Shown here: one piece after another, positions 43,548-53,699 of the stretch
Position numbering within the stretch: position 1 is the stretch's first letter
Layout: the number at the start of each line of letters is the position of its first letter
Source: Psychrosphaera sp. F3M07
Lineage (GTDB): Bacteria; Pseudomonadota; Gammaproteobacteria; Enterobacterales; Alteromonadaceae
DNA: 64,000 bases
Assembly: GCF_018860345.1 (NCBI RefSeq)
Contig: NZ_JAHKPJ010000012.1
Span: 124,001 to 188,000, forward strand
Reading direction: 5' to 3'
The notes under the pieces: generated by a model
Databases searched by the model: none
What the model saw: only the letters and a program-made list of their open reading frames with translations
What the model was told of the DNA's origin: nothing
Position numbers and translations under genes: made by a program

Positions 43548-44324
43548 TTACTCTGATATTAATTTTTTCAATAATTCTGAATAAGCAAAAACACCACGGG
43601 CATTTTTTGCATACACAGGCAAAGGCAGCTTTTCCATACTGGCCGTTCTGAATTTTGTATCAATGGGGATAACACCTTCCCACACTTTATTACCGTAGGT
43701 ATCTCGTAATTCACGATAAGCGGCAATCGATGCTTTTGTTCTCTTGTCATACATAGTTGGTATAACACAAATATCGTAGGTTTTAGATTGAGATGTTTGG
43801 ATCAACTCCATTGTTCGGTACATGCGCTCTAAGCCCTTTAACGCCATACATTCAGTTTGTACTGGAATTAATACTTTGTCACATGCTGCAAGTGCATTTA
43901 CCATCAATACACCTAATACCGGTGGACAGTCAATTAAGACATAATCAAAGTCACTTGCAAACTTAGTGAGCGCTTTTTTGACAATTAATCCCATTCCTGG
44001 CTTTTTACTTAAAATACCATCTAATGTCGCCATGGCCATCGTGGCGGGTAATATACTTAAATTGTCTACTGGCGTTTCCCAGATACATAAATTCCAATCA
44101 TCACGGCTCATGCTATCTGATTGAGTAAATACATTGTATACCCCGTGTTCAAGCTCTTCTGAATCAATACCGAAATAATAAGTTAATGAAGCATGTGGAT
44201 CGGTATCTAACATTAAGACCTTATGGCCTTGTTGGGCCAAAATAGCACCTAAAGTAACGACGGTTGTCGTTTTACCGACTCCACCTTTTTGATTCGCAAC
44301 TGTCCAGATCTTCAATTTATTCAC
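43548..44324 (-). CDS. parC: ParA-family ATPase ParC (polar chemotaxis array positioning)
   Basis: 258 residues. The deviant Walker A motif VANQKGGVGKTTT, the DTDPHASLTYYFGID switch and DYVLIDCPPVLGVLMVNAL mark a ParA/MinD-type ATPase. In Vibrio the protein at this locus (ParC) places chemotaxis arrays at the old pole and passes them to daughters. It starts directly after motD (adjacent stop and start). It must not be confused with topoisomerase IV subunit ParC. Confidence 0.87.
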   Translation of the reverse strand: MNKLKIWTVANQKGGVGKTTTVVTLGAILAQQGHKVLMLDTDPHASLTYYFGIDSEELEHGVYNVFTQSDSMSRDDWNLCIWETPVDNLSILPATMAMATLDGILSKKPGMGLIVKKALTKFASDFDYVLIDCPPVLGVLMVNALAACDKVLIPVQTECMALKGLERMYRTMELIQTSQSKTYDICVIPTMYDKRTKASIAAYRELRDTYGNKVWEGVIPIDTKFRTASMEKLPLPVYAKNARGVFAYSELLKKLISE

Positions 44325-45290
44325 CTACTGGTCTTTATCGTTTGCTGTTCGTTCTTGATCTTTTCTGGTTGTGATCCTCAAACCACCATGTGGTAGTTTT
44401 ATAACTTGGATCTCATCTTCATCAGACGCCATCTTAGATACTTTATCCGTTAAATCTTGTTGTAATTTAACTTTATCATCCGATACTTCATCATTCTCTA
44501 ACCCAAATTTCGATAATGCAATGACAACTCTGCGGTTCTTCGCTCGGCCTTCAACGGTTTCATTTGTCGCAATGGGATCATTTGAACCATTGGCTTTAAT
44601 TGCAAGTCGTTGTTGGGTGATGCCAAAATCTTCTAACAAACTAGTTACAGATGCAGCACGAGCTGCAGATAATTGCCAATTAGAAGTAAATATTTCATTG
44701 TTAATAGCAAGGCTATCCGTATAACCTCTTATTTCAATATGGTTATTTACACTCGATAATACTTTAGCTATTTGATTTAAAATTATAGAAGCCGCAGGGC
44801 TTGCAGTGGCACTACCCGATGCGAATAACATACCTGAATTTAACTCAATCGTTAACCAATCATCATCCAACTCAAACTTTGCTAATCCATTTTCAGTCAA
44901 TTGGTACAATGCCATTTGCATATCATGTTTTAAACCTTGTAAAGGGTTACCCAGTTTTTTATCTAAAGACTCTGTAATTGATAAATCTTCAGTGGTTAAC
45001 TTAGGTCCTTTCTCTGGCAGTAAGTGATTGCCGTCAAGTAACTCGTTTTGAGCAACTTGATTCATTAATAAACCTTCACCTTGAGTACCTTTGCCTTTAT
45101 CGCCAGCGATTTGGAAAACTTTGCCCAACGACTCTGATAAGACATTAAAAGAATCTTCTTTCACGATTGCAGAAGCATATAAAACAACAAATAAAGCAAA
45201 CATAAGGGTCATATAATCAGCATAGGAAACCATCCAACGTTCTTGGCTTGGATGTTTGCTTAACTCACTAACGCGTCTTAGTCGGCCCAT
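44325..45290 (-). CDS. motD: MotB-family stator protein MotD
   Basis: 321 residues. One membrane helix (VSYADYMTLMFALFVVLYA) carries the proton-accepting Asp25. The C-terminal OmpA-like peptidoglycan-binding domain has IEIRGYTDSLAINNEIFTSNWQLSAARAASVTSLL and KNRRVVIAL. With MotC it forms a stator unit; in Pseudomonas motCD lies at the same place between cheB and the ParA gene. The C-terminal 60 residues after the OmpA domain are charged and unusual. Confidence 0.9.
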   Translation of the reverse strand: MGRLRRVSELSKHPSQERWMVSYADYMTLMFALFVVLYASAIVKEDSFNVLSESLGKVFQIAGDKGKGTQGEGLLMNQVAQNELLDGNHLLPEKGPKLTTEDLSITESLDKKLGNPLQGLKHDMQMALYQLTENGLAKFELDDDWLTIELNSGMLFASGSATASPAASIILNQIAKVLSSVNNHIEIRGYTDSLAINNEIFTSNWQLSAARAASVTSLLEDFGITQQRLAIKANGSNDPIATNETVEGRAKNRRVVIALSKFGLENDEVSDDKVKLQQDLTDKVSKMASDEDEIQVIKLPHGGLRITTRKDQERTANDKDQ

Positions 45291-45301
45291 ACGTTATTAC
45301 T

Positions 45302-46051
45302 CTATACAAATTCACGTTGATAAGCGTCTAACTTTCTAGAAATATTCTGTGGGTTTTCTCCGTTTGCAGTACTTAGCAAACCAAGAATGATCATTTCGCG
45401 GTATAAAAGTTCTTCATCGATTTGTGTTTTTAGCTTTTCGCCAAAAGGGATAAATAATAAATTTGCACTGCCAACACCATATATTGTGGCTACAAATGCC
45501 GTTGCTATACCTTGGCCTAAGACAAGAGGATCATTAATGTTGGCCATTGCTTGGATCAAGCCTAATACAGCCCCAATAATCCCTATAGTTGGACTATATC
45601 CCCCCAGTGATTCGTATACATTAGCCGCTCTATTTTTATGTTCACTTTCTAGCTGGGCTTCTAACTCTAAAGATTCTCTGAGCACGTCTTTATCCACGCC
45701 ATCGATTAACATCATTAAAGCTTTTTTTACAAAGGGATCTGTTTCTGTATGGACCTGATGTTCAAGCGCTAAAAAACCTTTTTGTCGAGCGATGTCAGCC
45801 CATTTACAAAGTTTCAGTTTATATAAATTGAAGTCATAAGTTGGCGATTTCCAAATTAATGGAAACAAGGTAATACTATGAATAAAATCTGATTTTGGCG
45901 TTTGCAACATAACGGCACCAAAAGTGCCACCAAACACAATAATAAAAGCAGGTAACTGAAATAAAGCGGATATGCCACCTCCTTCAACCGCGTAACCACC
46001 AAAAACAGCAGCGATAGCAATCACTAAGCCTGTAAAGGCAAGCTTATCCAT
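45302..46051 (-). CDS. motC: MotA-family stator protein MotC
   Basis: 249 residues. It has four membrane segments and the MotA/ExbB core ([65 protein letters not shown]). It forms the ion channel with MotD and drives rotation by contact with FliG. It overlaps cheB by 8 bp. Usually this pair is additional to a main motAB or pomAB located elsewhere. Confidence 0.92.
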   Translation of the reverse strand: MDKLAFTGLVIAIAAVFGGYAVEGGGISALFQLPAFIIVFGGTFGAVMLQTPKSDFIHSITLFPLIWKSPTYDFNLYKLKLCKWADIARQKGFLALEHQVHTETDPFVKKALMMLIDGVDKDVLRESLELEAQLESEHKNRAANVYESLGGYSPTIGIIGAVLGLIQAMANINDPLVLGQGIATAFVATIYGVGSANLLFIPFGEKLKTQIDEELLYREMIILGLLSTANGENPQNISRKLDAYQREFV

Positions 46052-47213
46052 AGTTTAGCTCTTTTAAAATTGCAGGCCCCATTTCATCTAATGAGATGTT
46101 TTCTTCTGCAATACCAGCAACCGTGACCGCTTGAGGCATTCCATAAACAACACAGCTCTGTTCGTCTTGAGCCCAAATTTTACCACCGCGTTGTTTCAAC
46201 ATTCTTGAACCCTCACGGCCATCAGCTCCCATGCCAGTTAGAATGACCCCTAACACATCACCACCATATATTTTTGCGGCGCTACCAAAAGATAAATCAA
46301 CGCTAGGCTTGTACGTCATTTTGGCTGAATTATCTTCTAATATTTTTATCGTCGCGTTTGGTGCTCGTCCTTCAATCAACATTTGTTTACCGCCAGGCGC
46401 TAAATATGCAACCCCAGGTCTTAATACATCGCCATGTTCAGCTTCTTTTACTGAGATCTTACATAACGAATTTAATCGAACCGCAAATGCTGGTGTAAAG
46501 GCTGCTGGCATATGCTGTACTAAAATGATGGGTAAATTAAAATTACTTGGTAAACTTGTAAGTACTTTTTGTAATGCTACAGGACCTCCAGTTGAAGTGC
46601 CTATCGCTAGTAACTTATAACTTTTGCCTGACGACTTTCTAGCCACATTACTTCGGCTAATCGATGGACGGCCCAAGTTATTTGATAATGACGATGTTGT
46701 AGACCTAGCAGATATACCTGAAGTAGGTCTGGATAAACTAGATGTAGGAGTTCTTGTGGAGGTTGAACTGGTCAACGTTGACGAAGGCGCTCTTACAGGT
46801 CGTCGCATCATGCCAGAGCGTCGACCTAAGGCATGTACTCTGTCTTGAAGAACCTTGGTCCCTTCTTTTTTATCCTTTGCAATGTCTTCAAACTTTTTAG
46901 GTAAAAAGTCTAAAGCACCGGCTTCTAATGCATCTAAAGTCGCTTTAGCACCATCATGAGTCAGTGATGAAAACATGATTATTGGTGTCGGTGACTCTTT
47001 CATTATATGACGGACAGCGGTAATACCGTCCATCACCGGCATTTCAATATCCATGGTAACAACATCAGGCCGTAAGGATTTAGTTTTATCAACCGCGTCT
47101 TTTCCGTTAACAGCATCACCTACAACCTGTAAATCAGGATGTGCGTTTAATATCTCAGCGACTCTGCGTCTAAAAAATGCTGAGTCATCTACCACCAATA
47201 CTTTTATAGCCAT
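46044..47213 (-). CDS. cheB: Protein-glutamate methylesterase CheB
   Basis: 389 residues. The receiver domain has [10 protein letters not shown] and phospho-acceptor D55 in [12 protein letters not shown] Ser/Thr/Arg-rich linker (about 135-200) leads to the methylesterase domain with the catalytic triad in [16 protein letters not shown] (Ser), [15 protein letters not shown] (His) and [11 protein letters not shown] (Asp). It demethylates receptors during adaptation. CheR is not in the window. It is 20 bp after cheA. Confidence 0.98.
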   Translation of the reverse strand: MAIKVLVVDDSAFFRRRVAEILNAHPDLQVVGDAVNGKDAVDKTKSLRPDVVTMDIEMPVMDGITAVRHIMKESPTPIIMFSSLTHDGAKATLDALEAGALDFLPKKFEDIAKDKKEGTKVLQDRVHALGRRSGMMRRPVRAPSSTLTSSTSTRTPTSSLSRPTSGISARSTTSSLSNNLGRPSISRSNVARKSSGKSYKLLAIGTSTGGPVALQKVLTSLPSNFNLPIILVQHMPAAFTPAFAVRLNSLCKISVKEAEHGDVLRPGVAYLAPGGKQMLIEGRAPNATIKILEDNSAKMTYKPSVDLSFGSAAKIYGGDVLGVILTGMGADGREGSRMLKQRGGKIWAQDEQSCVVYGMPQAVTVAGIAEENISLDEMGPAILKELNYG

Positions 47214-47233
47214 TTGATATTATATTTAAGCCT

Positions 47234-49345
47234 TTAATTTAAACGACGGGCGTAATGTTTAAGTAAATTTGGTACATCAAAAATCAACGCAATCCCACCA
47301 TCAGATGTAATGGTTGCTCCCGCCATACCCGGCGTTCCTTGCAACATAGCATCTAATGGTTTAATAACCACTTCTTCTTGACCAATCAATGAGTCCACAA
47401 CAAAACCAACTTGTTGAGTACCAATTTGCACAACAACAACATGACCTTCTTTTCTATCCGCACTCGATTTTGGATTTTTCACTAACCAGTCTTCAAGATA
47501 AAATAATGGGATAGCACGTTCTCTTACCGTTACCGTTTTCTGACCATCGACTATATTCGTTTTAGTTAAGTCTAAATGTATGATCTCATTAACTGTTGAT
47601 AAAGGTAAGGCAAAAATAAGGTCACCCACCACTACCATCAATGTTGGCAAGATTGCTAATGTTAATGGCACTTTAATTTGTAGTATTGTGCCTTTACCTA
47701 ATTCTGATTGAATCTCTACTGAGCCATTTAACTGTGTGATCTTTGTTTTCACCACATCCATTCCAACACCACGACCTGAAATCTCTGAAATTTCAGTTTT
47801 GGTTGAAAATCCTGGAGCAAAAATTAAGTTATACGCTTCAGTATCTGACAAACGGGCCGCTGAATCAGCATCTAACACCCCTTTATCTATAGCAATTTGT
47901 TTCAGCTTTTCTGGGTCCATCCCTTTACCATCATCTTCGATAGTTAAAAGGATGTGATCGCCTTCTTGTGACGCAGAAAGACGTACAGTACCCATTCTCG
48001 GTTTACCTGCACCTTCACGGTCATCTGGCATTTCAATACCATGGTCAACTGAGTTTCTCACTAAATGGACCAATGGATCCGCGAGCGCTTCAACCAAGTT
48101 TTTATCTAAATCAGTTTCTTCACCAACTAACTCTAACGTGATTTCTTTGTTTAAGCTTCGAGACAAATCCCTTACAACTCTAGGGAAACGTCCAAACACC
48201 TTTTTGATAGGCTGCATGCGGGTTTTCATTACCGCACCTTGCAAGTCACCGGTGACAACATCTAAATTTGATATTGCTTTCGTCATTGCTTCATCTGAGC
48301 CAAAACTAACACCTAGACTCACTAAACGATTTCGGACAAGTACTAACTCACCCACCATATTCATGATTTCATCTAAACGTTTAGTATCAACCCGGACTGT
48401 TGTTTCAGCTTGGGGTGCTGCTTTTTCTTTCACAGGAGCTTTAACAGCAGCAACAGGTGCTGGTGCTGAAGGTTTAGCTGCTGGAGCTGGCACCGGCTTT
48501 TTAGGTGTTGGTGGTGTAGGTGCTGGAGCGGCCTGTTCAGGTTCTTTTGGTATTGGTGAAGGTTTATTACCTTTGGTTGGCGAAGCACCTTTACCATGAA
48601 GTTCATCTAATAACGATTCAAATTCGTCGTCACTTATTTCATCACCACCAAAATTAGGCGGTGCGATAGGATCTGGTTCTTTAGACTCAGATTTCGCGTC
48701 AACTTTGAATGATCCTTTACCATGAAGTTCATCTAATAAAGCTTCAAAATCATCATCGGAAATATCATCGCCAGAGCCAAAATCTGGCGTAGTTTGAGGA
48801 GCAACATCTTCTGTTTTTTCTGGGGTAGATGGTTTGCCATGAAGTTCATCTAATAAAGCTTCAAATTCATCTTCTGAGATTTCATTAATATCGCTACTAT
48901 CATCTGAAACAGCAGTAGCTTCAGTTGATTCTACCGCAGTAGATTCATCTTCAGATTCTGGTGAACAATAACGATGAAGAGCATGTAATAATTCAGGGTC
49001 AGCAGGTGAAGGATCTTCACCAGCTTGTACTTGAGCAAACATTTCATTTACGGTATCAAGCGCTTGCAGAATAACATCCATTAACTCGGCTGTTACTTTG
49101 CGCTTTCCCGTTCTGAGAATATCAAACACATTCTCAGCACCGTGACACGCGTCAACTAAATTTGTTAAAGCTAAAAAGCCCGCTCCACCTTTGACAGTGT
49201 GAAAGCCTCGGAAAATTGAATTCAACAAACCAGCATTTTCTGGATCGTTTTCCAGTTCTACTAATTCTTCAGATAATAATTCTAATATTTCTGCTGCTTC
49301 AATTAAGAAATCTTGTAATATCTCTTGATCCACATCCAAAGCCAT
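47234..49345 (-). CDS. cheA: Chemotaxis histidine kinase CheA
   Basis: 703 residues. Hpt domain with phosphorylated H49 in FHTVKGGAGF; a long linker, then the dimerisation domain (TTVRVDTKRLDEIMNMVGELVLVRNRL), HATPase (LVHLVRNSVDHGIEMPDDR, DDGKGMDPEKL, GRGVGMDVVKT) and the C-terminal CheW-like domain. No classic P2 domain is obvious; instead the linker has three near-identical copies of IS(D/E)DxFEALLDELHGK at about 156-171, 195-210 and 237-252. A Pro/Ala-rich stretch follows them. It phosphorylates CheY and CheB. Confidence 0.98.
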   Translation of the reverse strand: MALDVDQEILQDFLIEAAEILELLSEELVELENDPENAGLLNSIFRGFHTVKGGAGFLALTNLVDACHGAENVFDILRTGKRKVTAELMDVILQALDTVNEMFAQVQAGEDPSPADPELLHALHRYCSPESEDESTAVESTEATAVSDDSSDINEISEDEFEALLDELHGKPSTPEKTEDVAPQTTPDFGSGDDISDDDFEALLDELHGKGSFKVDAKSESKEPDPIAPPNFGGDEISDDEFESLLDELHGKGASPTKGNKPSPIPKEPEQAAPAPTPPTPKKPVPAPAAKPSAPAPVAAVKAPVKEKAAPQAETTVRVDTKRLDEIMNMVGELVLVRNRLVSLGVSFGSDEAMTKAISNLDVVTGDLQGAVMKTRMQPIKKVFGRFPRVVRDLSRSLNKEITLELVGEETDLDKNLVEALADPLVHLVRNSVDHGIEMPDDREGAGKPRMGTVRLSASQEGDHILLTIEDDGKGMDPEKLKQIAIDKGVLDADSAARLSDTEAYNLIFAPGFSTKTEISEISGRGVGMDVVKTKITQLNGSVEIQSELGKGTILQIKVPLTLAILPTLMVVVGDLIFALPLSTVNEIIHLDLTKTNIVDGQKTVTVRERAIPLFYLEDWLVKNPKSSADRKEGHVVVVQIGTQQVGFVVDSLIGQEEVVIKPLDAMLQGTPGMAGATITSDGGIALIFDVPNLLKHYARRLN

Positions 49346-49362
49346 GCGGCCGCTCCCCTAAT

Positions 49363-50124
49363 CTAAAAGCCTAAACTTGACAACAAGTCGTCCACTTCAT
49401 CTTGATTTGACACCGCATCTTCACGATTTTCAGCATCGATGATAGGACCTTCTACACCATTGTTATCGGCAGAAAGCTCTTTCTCATTAGCATTATTTGT
49501 ATCATTCGATGTATTAGCATTTGGTTCGCCGAATACGGTAAGTAGGTGAATTAAACTATCTTCCACATCCTTAACTAATTCGATAACTCGTTTGATTACT
49601 TGGCCAGTTAAATCTTGAAAATCCTGGGCCATCATAATTTCAGTCATATGAGTGTGGATCTGAGCTGCATCGACTACAGCCCCTTCCATGAATTCATTAA
49701 TGCTATAACAAAGAGATTTAAATTCGCCTAACTGTATTTGCCGCTGCATGAGTTTATCCCATTCAGGTTTTAATTCCGTCAGACTAGTATTTATTTTATC
49801 AGCCAGTGGCAAACTTGAGTCCACTGCATCCATAGTCTTGTTGGCTGCCTGTTCTGTCAAATTCATGACATAACTCAGTCTTTCTTTTGCGTCTGGAATA
49901 TCATCCGTAGCAAGATTGGCAATTTTAGGATCAAGTTGAAAATTAGATAATGAATCATGAAGCTGTCGAGTCAATTTTCCAACTTCAGCAAATAATTCTT
50001 TATTCTCAGGGCTAGTTGCAGACATGAGTATTTCGTTGGCAGATTGGTCATCACCAGATTCAAGCGCAACAACGAGCGCTTTAGCCTCTTCTAGACTGAT
50101 CTGCGGAGTTGTCTCTAACGACAT
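49363..50124 (-). CDS. cheZ: CheY-P phosphatase CheZ
   Basis: 253 residues. The catalytic helix contains MAQDFQDLTGQVIKRVIEL (the Asp/Gln pair that attacks CheY-P), and the C-terminal peptide QDEVDDLLSSLGF binds CheY. The disordered spacer between them is longer than in E. coli (enteric CheZ about 214). It lies between cheY (18 bp) and cheA (17 bp). Confidence 0.97.
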   Translation of the reverse strand: MSLETTPQISLEEAKALVVALESGDDQSANEILMSATSPENKELFAEVGKLTRQLHDSLSNFQLDPKIANLATDDIPDAKERLSYVMNLTEQAANKTMDAVDSSLPLADKINTSLTELKPEWDKLMQRQIQLGEFKSLCYSINEFMEGAVVDAAQIHTHMTEIMMAQDFQDLTGQVIKRVIELVKDVEDSLIHLLTVFGEPNANTSNDTNNANEKELSADNNGVEGPIIDAENREDAVSNQDEVDDLLSSLGF

Positions 50125-50142
50125 ATTTAACTCCTAATAAGA

Positions 50143-50526
50143 TTATTCTAGACGTTCGAAAATCTTTTCTAACTTACCTTTGAGGGTAGCTGCGGTAAAA
50201 GGTTTAACAATATAACCATTAACACCAGCTTGCGCTGCTGCTACGATTTGTTCCTTTTTCGCTTCTGCGGTTACCATCATAACTGGCATATGTTTTAAGC
50301 TATCATCTTTACGTATCTCACGAAGAAGATCGATTCCTTGCATACCAGGCATATTCCAATCTGTTACTACAAAATCAAAATCACCATTTTGTAACATCGG
50401 TAATGCGGTACTGCCATCATCAGCTTCCTGTACATTGGTAAAACCAAGGTCACGAAGTAAGTTCTTGATGATTCTTCTCATTGTTGAAAAGTCATCAACA
50501 ACTAGAATTTTCATGTTCTTATCCAA
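50143..50526 (-). CDS. cheY: Chemotaxis response regulator CheY
   Basis: 127 residues, a single receiver domain: DD11-12 in [12 protein letters not shown], phospho-acceptor D56 in [12 protein letters not shown], Thr in MMVTAEA and Lys in GYIVKPF. It binds FliM and FliN when phosphorylated and switches rotation. It is 64 bp after fliA, in the same direction. Confidence 0.98.
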   Translation of the reverse strand: MDKNMKILVVDDFSTMRRIIKNLLRDLGFTNVQEADDGSTALPMLQNGDFDFVVTDWNMPGMQGIDLLREIRKDDSLKHMPVMMVTAEAKKEQIVAAAQAGVNGYIVKPFTAATLKGKLEKIFERLE

Positions 50527-50590
50527 AGCATCCTCCAGTGAGGTAAATTAGTTGTCTTAATTATTAATTAAAATTAGGAAGTTACAAGTT

Positions 50591-51313
50591 TTATAACCAT
50601 TCTTTTAATCTTGAACGCAATCTTATCATAGCTTGACTGTGAATTTGACTAACGCGTGATTCACTTACGTTCAAAACATCCCCAATTTCTCGTAAATTTA
50701 ATTCGTCATCGTAATACAAAGATAATATCAATGCTTCTCTTTCAGGCAAGTTTTTAATTGCCGAAGAAATTGATTTTTTAAAAGAACTACTTTCAACGCC
50801 TACATATGTATCGTCTGCTTCGTAGTCTTCTTTAACTGATATCACATCTTCACTGACGCCCATATCATCGATACCGATGATTTTTCCGGCGTTAGCTTCT
50901 TTAAGCATGATGTGGTATTGAGCGAGTGATATATCAAGAGATTCAGCGACTTCAGTATCTTTTACATCTCGGCCTAAGTCAGCTTCTAATGTGGAAATTC
51001 TATCTGCAATCATTCTTGCATTTCGGTGAACCGATCTTGGAGTCCAATCACCTTTACGTATTTCATCTAACATAGAACCACGAATTCTAATGCCAGCGTA
51101 CGTTTCAAAACTTGCACCTTTTGAACCATCAAAGTTTTTTGCTGCTTCTAACAAACCTATCATTCCAGCTTGAATTAAATCATCAACCAAAACACTGTCT
51201 GGTAACCTTGCGGCTAAATGATGAGCGATTCTTTTTACTAGAACAGAATGTTTCTCTAACAATTGAGAAATATCTACTTCTTGAGCCTCGTAGGCAGCAA
51301 CTTTATTGTTCAA
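50591..51313 (-). CDS. fliA: Flagellar sigma factor FliA (sigma-28)
   Basis: 240 residues. Region 2 (LPDSVLVDDLIQAGMIGLLEAAKNFDGSKGASFETYAGIRIRGSMLDEIRKGDWTPRSVHR) and region 4 (LPEREALILSLYYDDELNLREIGDVLNVSESRVSQIHSQAM) are complete. It recognises TAAA-N15-GCCGATAA, which is found here before flagellin genes. Its anti-sigma FlgM is not in the window. It lies 10 bp after flhG. Confidence 0.98.
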   Translation of the reverse strand: MNNKVAAYEAQEVDISQLLEKHSVLVKRIAHHLAARLPDSVLVDDLIQAGMIGLLEAAKNFDGSKGASFETYAGIRIRGSMLDEIRKGDWTPRSVHRNARMIADRISTLEADLGRDVKDTEVAESLDISLAQYHIMLKEANAGKIIGIDDMGVSEDVISVKEDYEADDTYVGVESSSFKKSISSAIKNLPEREALILSLYYDDELNLREIGDVLNVSESRVSQIHSQAMIRLRSRLKEWL

Positions 51314-51323
51314 AACGTACCTC

Positions 51324-52178
51324 TCAATTGACCAATTGTTCTAAAAAGAACTCTAAGTTACCTGATGCGTGGGTAGGCACAGGCCAATGATCTATTTTTG
51401 TCGCTAAAGTTTTAAATGCTATGGCAGACGGAGAGCGAGGGAAAGCATCAACGATGGCTCTTTGACGACGTACTGCTTTTCTTAAATTTTCATCAAATGG
51501 GATAATAGCGGTTAACTCTAAATTAACATCTAAAAACCTATCTGTGACTAAGGTTAACTTTTTAAATAGGCTTTGCCCTTCTTTTAAGGTCCTTACCATG
51601 TTGGCAATGACTTTAAATTTGGCAACGCCATGATCTCTATTAAGAATTTTCATTAGTGCGTATGCATCGGTAATCGACGTTGGTTCATCTGTTACGACCA
51701 CTAATACTTCTTGTGAGGCACGAGAGAATGAGAGTACCATATCTGAAATACCCGCAGCCGTATCTACTATAAATACATCGACTGGCGTTTTCATTTCACT
51801 AAATGCGCGTATCAAGCCGGCATGTTGAGATGGTGATAATTCAACCATATCAATTGAACCTGAAGTGGCAGGTACAATTTTCACCCCATGAGGACCTTCA
51901 ACCAAAATATCGTCTAGTTCAGCTTCACCCGAGAGCACATGAGATAAGTTTTTTTCTACTCTTAATCCCAACATGACATCACAGTTGGCAAGACCTAAAT
52001 CAGCATCTAGTACTAATACACTTTTACCAGTTTGGGCGATTGCAATGGCCGTATTTAGTGAAACACTCGTTTTACCAACACCACCTTTACCACCAGTTAC
52101 TGCTATTACTTTTGTTTTTTTCATCAAAGACATATATCTCAAGCCACTAGCCTGATCAGAACAGGTTTTATCAATCAT
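51324..52178 (-). CDS. flhG: Flagellar number regulator FlhG (FleN), MinD-like ATPase
   Basis: 284 residues from ATG 52178. The N-terminal DQASGLR motif is the FlhF-activating peptide, followed by Walker A VTGGKGGVGKTSVSLN and VLVLDADLGLANCDVMLGL. It limits the number of polar flagella by stimulating FlhF GTPase activity and restraining FlrA/FleQ. A TTG three codons earlier is possible, but MIDKTCSDQASGLR aligns with the family. Its start lies inside the last codons of flhF, so they are coupled. Confidence 0.96.
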   Translation of the reverse strand: MIDKTCSDQASGLRYMSLMKKTKVIAVTGGKGGVGKTSVSLNTAIAIAQTGKSVLVLDADLGLANCDVMLGLRVEKNLSHVLSGEAELDDILVEGPHGVKIVPATSGSIDMVELSPSQHAGLIRAFSEMKTPVDVFIVDTAAGISDMVLSFSRASQEVLVVVTDEPTSITDAYALMKILNRDHGVAKFKVIANMVRTLKEGQSLFKKLTLVTDRFLDVNLELTAIIPFDENLRKAVRRQRAIVDAFPRSPSAIAFKTLATKIDHWPVPTHASGNLEFFLEQLVN

Positions 52179-53673
52179 ACATGCCAACAGCTCTTGGCAC
52201 TACCTTATTATGTTTCTTTCTAACTTTTTGTTTTAACTCAAACAATTGATTAGCTTTGTGCACAATTTTTTCACTATTTGCAACTCTTATATCTTCTGGC
52301 ACTCTCTGACCGTTGGTTAAATAACCAATTGGTAACCGATTATGTATCGCAACACTCATTAATTCACCTAAACTAAGTGACTCATCTATCTTAGTAAAAA
52401 TACAGCCAGAAAGTGGTATTGTTTTAAAATGTTGAACACTTTCTTGTAATACGCTCATTTGTGACGTTGCTGATAAAACTAAATAATTCTTAATATTAAC
52501 TCTAGATTTGGTTAATAAATGATTTAGCTTTTGTGTTAATTTCAAATCTCTTTGACTCATACCTGCTGTATCAATCAATATTAATTTTTTGTTGCGTAAC
52601 TGATAGATAGCATCAGATAATTCTTCCGTGTTTTTTGCTTGTTTTAAAGGGCAACCTAATATTTTTGCATACGTTGCTAATTGCTCTAACGCACCAATTC
52701 TAAAGCTGTCTGTTGTAATCAGGCCAACTTTATCTGCACCATGAATTTGTGCATACCTTGCAGCTAATTTAGCAATTGTCGTTGTTTTGCCAACTCCAGT
52801 TGGGCCAACAAGTGAATACACACCACCACGGGTAATGATCTCATTGGTTGTCGTATCTAACTGCTCAGTCAACAAAGTTAACATATGTTGCCAAGCATTT
52901 TCTTGAACTAGATCATCTGATAAGAAATGAGTTAAGTGTTCTGAAACTTTTTTAGATAACCCCATATCTTTTAATTTTGAGATTAACATGGCTTTTAACG
53001 GTGATTTTCTTTCAACATCTTGCCACATTAACTCTGAAACTTGATGCTCCAATAATTCTTTTATTGAACTCATTTCGGACTTTAAGCATGCTAACTCGCT
53101 GTTAAAATCGGCATCAACTACATTACCCACCATCTCTTGATGTAAACCGCTTGCTTGATGTTCATCATCCAGATCAGAGTTGTTAATGGTAGTTTCTTTT
53201 GTTGAATACTGCTGATTATTTGTCTCTTCAACTGTGGTTCTCGCCTTTGACAACCATTGTTCAAACTCAGATTCAGCTTGTTGAGATAATACTTGTGTTG
53301 CGCGTTCAGATTTTTGACGGTTACTTAATTCTGTAGATTTGATAGACGGCGTATTAGGCGCTGAGACTTTTTTATCTTGCGCTGGGCTTTGTCTGTTTAA
53401 CAACTCAGCCAGCGAAGAAGCTATTCTTTTTTCGCCTTCAGATTCTTCAACGATACCACTGTATGCTGACATAGCTTGCATTGGCTTTTGAGTAATGGAT
53501 TGTGCTATTTCTTGTGCACTCTCGACTACTGATTCGTTATCAACGGCAGCCACAATCTCTATGCCTGATGCCGTCTTTTTATTCGACATAATGACAGCGT
53601 CTGGACCTAACTCTTCCTTTACTTGGTTTAGAGCGGTTCTCATATCTTTTGCATAATAACGTTTAATTTTCAC
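52171..53673 (-). CDS. flhF: Signal-recognition-particle-like GTPase FlhF
   Basis: 500 residues. The N-terminal B domain begins MKIKRYYAKDMRTALNQVKEELGPDAVIMSN; a long polar linker follows; the NG domain has SLVGPTGVGKTTTIAKLAARYA, TTDSFRIGALEQLATYA, LILIDTAGMSQRD and GCIFTKIDESLSLGELMSVA. It directs assembly of the first flagellar components to the pole. It lies 26 bp after flhA and overlaps flhG. Confidence 0.97.
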   Translation of the reverse strand: MKIKRYYAKDMRTALNQVKEELGPDAVIMSNKKTASGIEIVAAVDNESVVESAQEIAQSITQKPMQAMSAYSGIVEESEGEKRIASSLAELLNRQSPAQDKKVSAPNTPSIKSTELSNRQKSERATQVLSQQAESEFEQWLSKARTTVEETNNQQYSTKETTINNSDLDDEHQASGLHQEMVGNVVDADFNSELACLKSEMSSIKELLEHQVSELMWQDVERKSPLKAMLISKLKDMGLSKKVSEHLTHFLSDDLVQENAWQHMLTLLTEQLDTTTNEIITRGGVYSLVGPTGVGKTTTIAKLAARYAQIHGADKVGLITTDSFRIGALEQLATYAKILGCPLKQAKNTEELSDAIYQLRNKKLILIDTAGMSQRDLKLTQKLNHLLTKSRVNIKNYLVLSATSQMSVLQESVQHFKTIPLSGCIFTKIDESLSLGELMSVAIHNRLPIGYLTNGQRVPEDIRVANSEKIVHKANQLFELKQKVRKKHNKVVPRAVGMYD

Positions 53674-53699
53674 TTTCGATCTCCGTCAAGAATATGGCA

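Noticed and set aside
48138-48599. 153-codon plus-strand frame opposite cheA
   Set aside because: Its Gly/Ala-rich sequence is the antisense of the Pro/Ala linker of CheA; no ribosome site or family.
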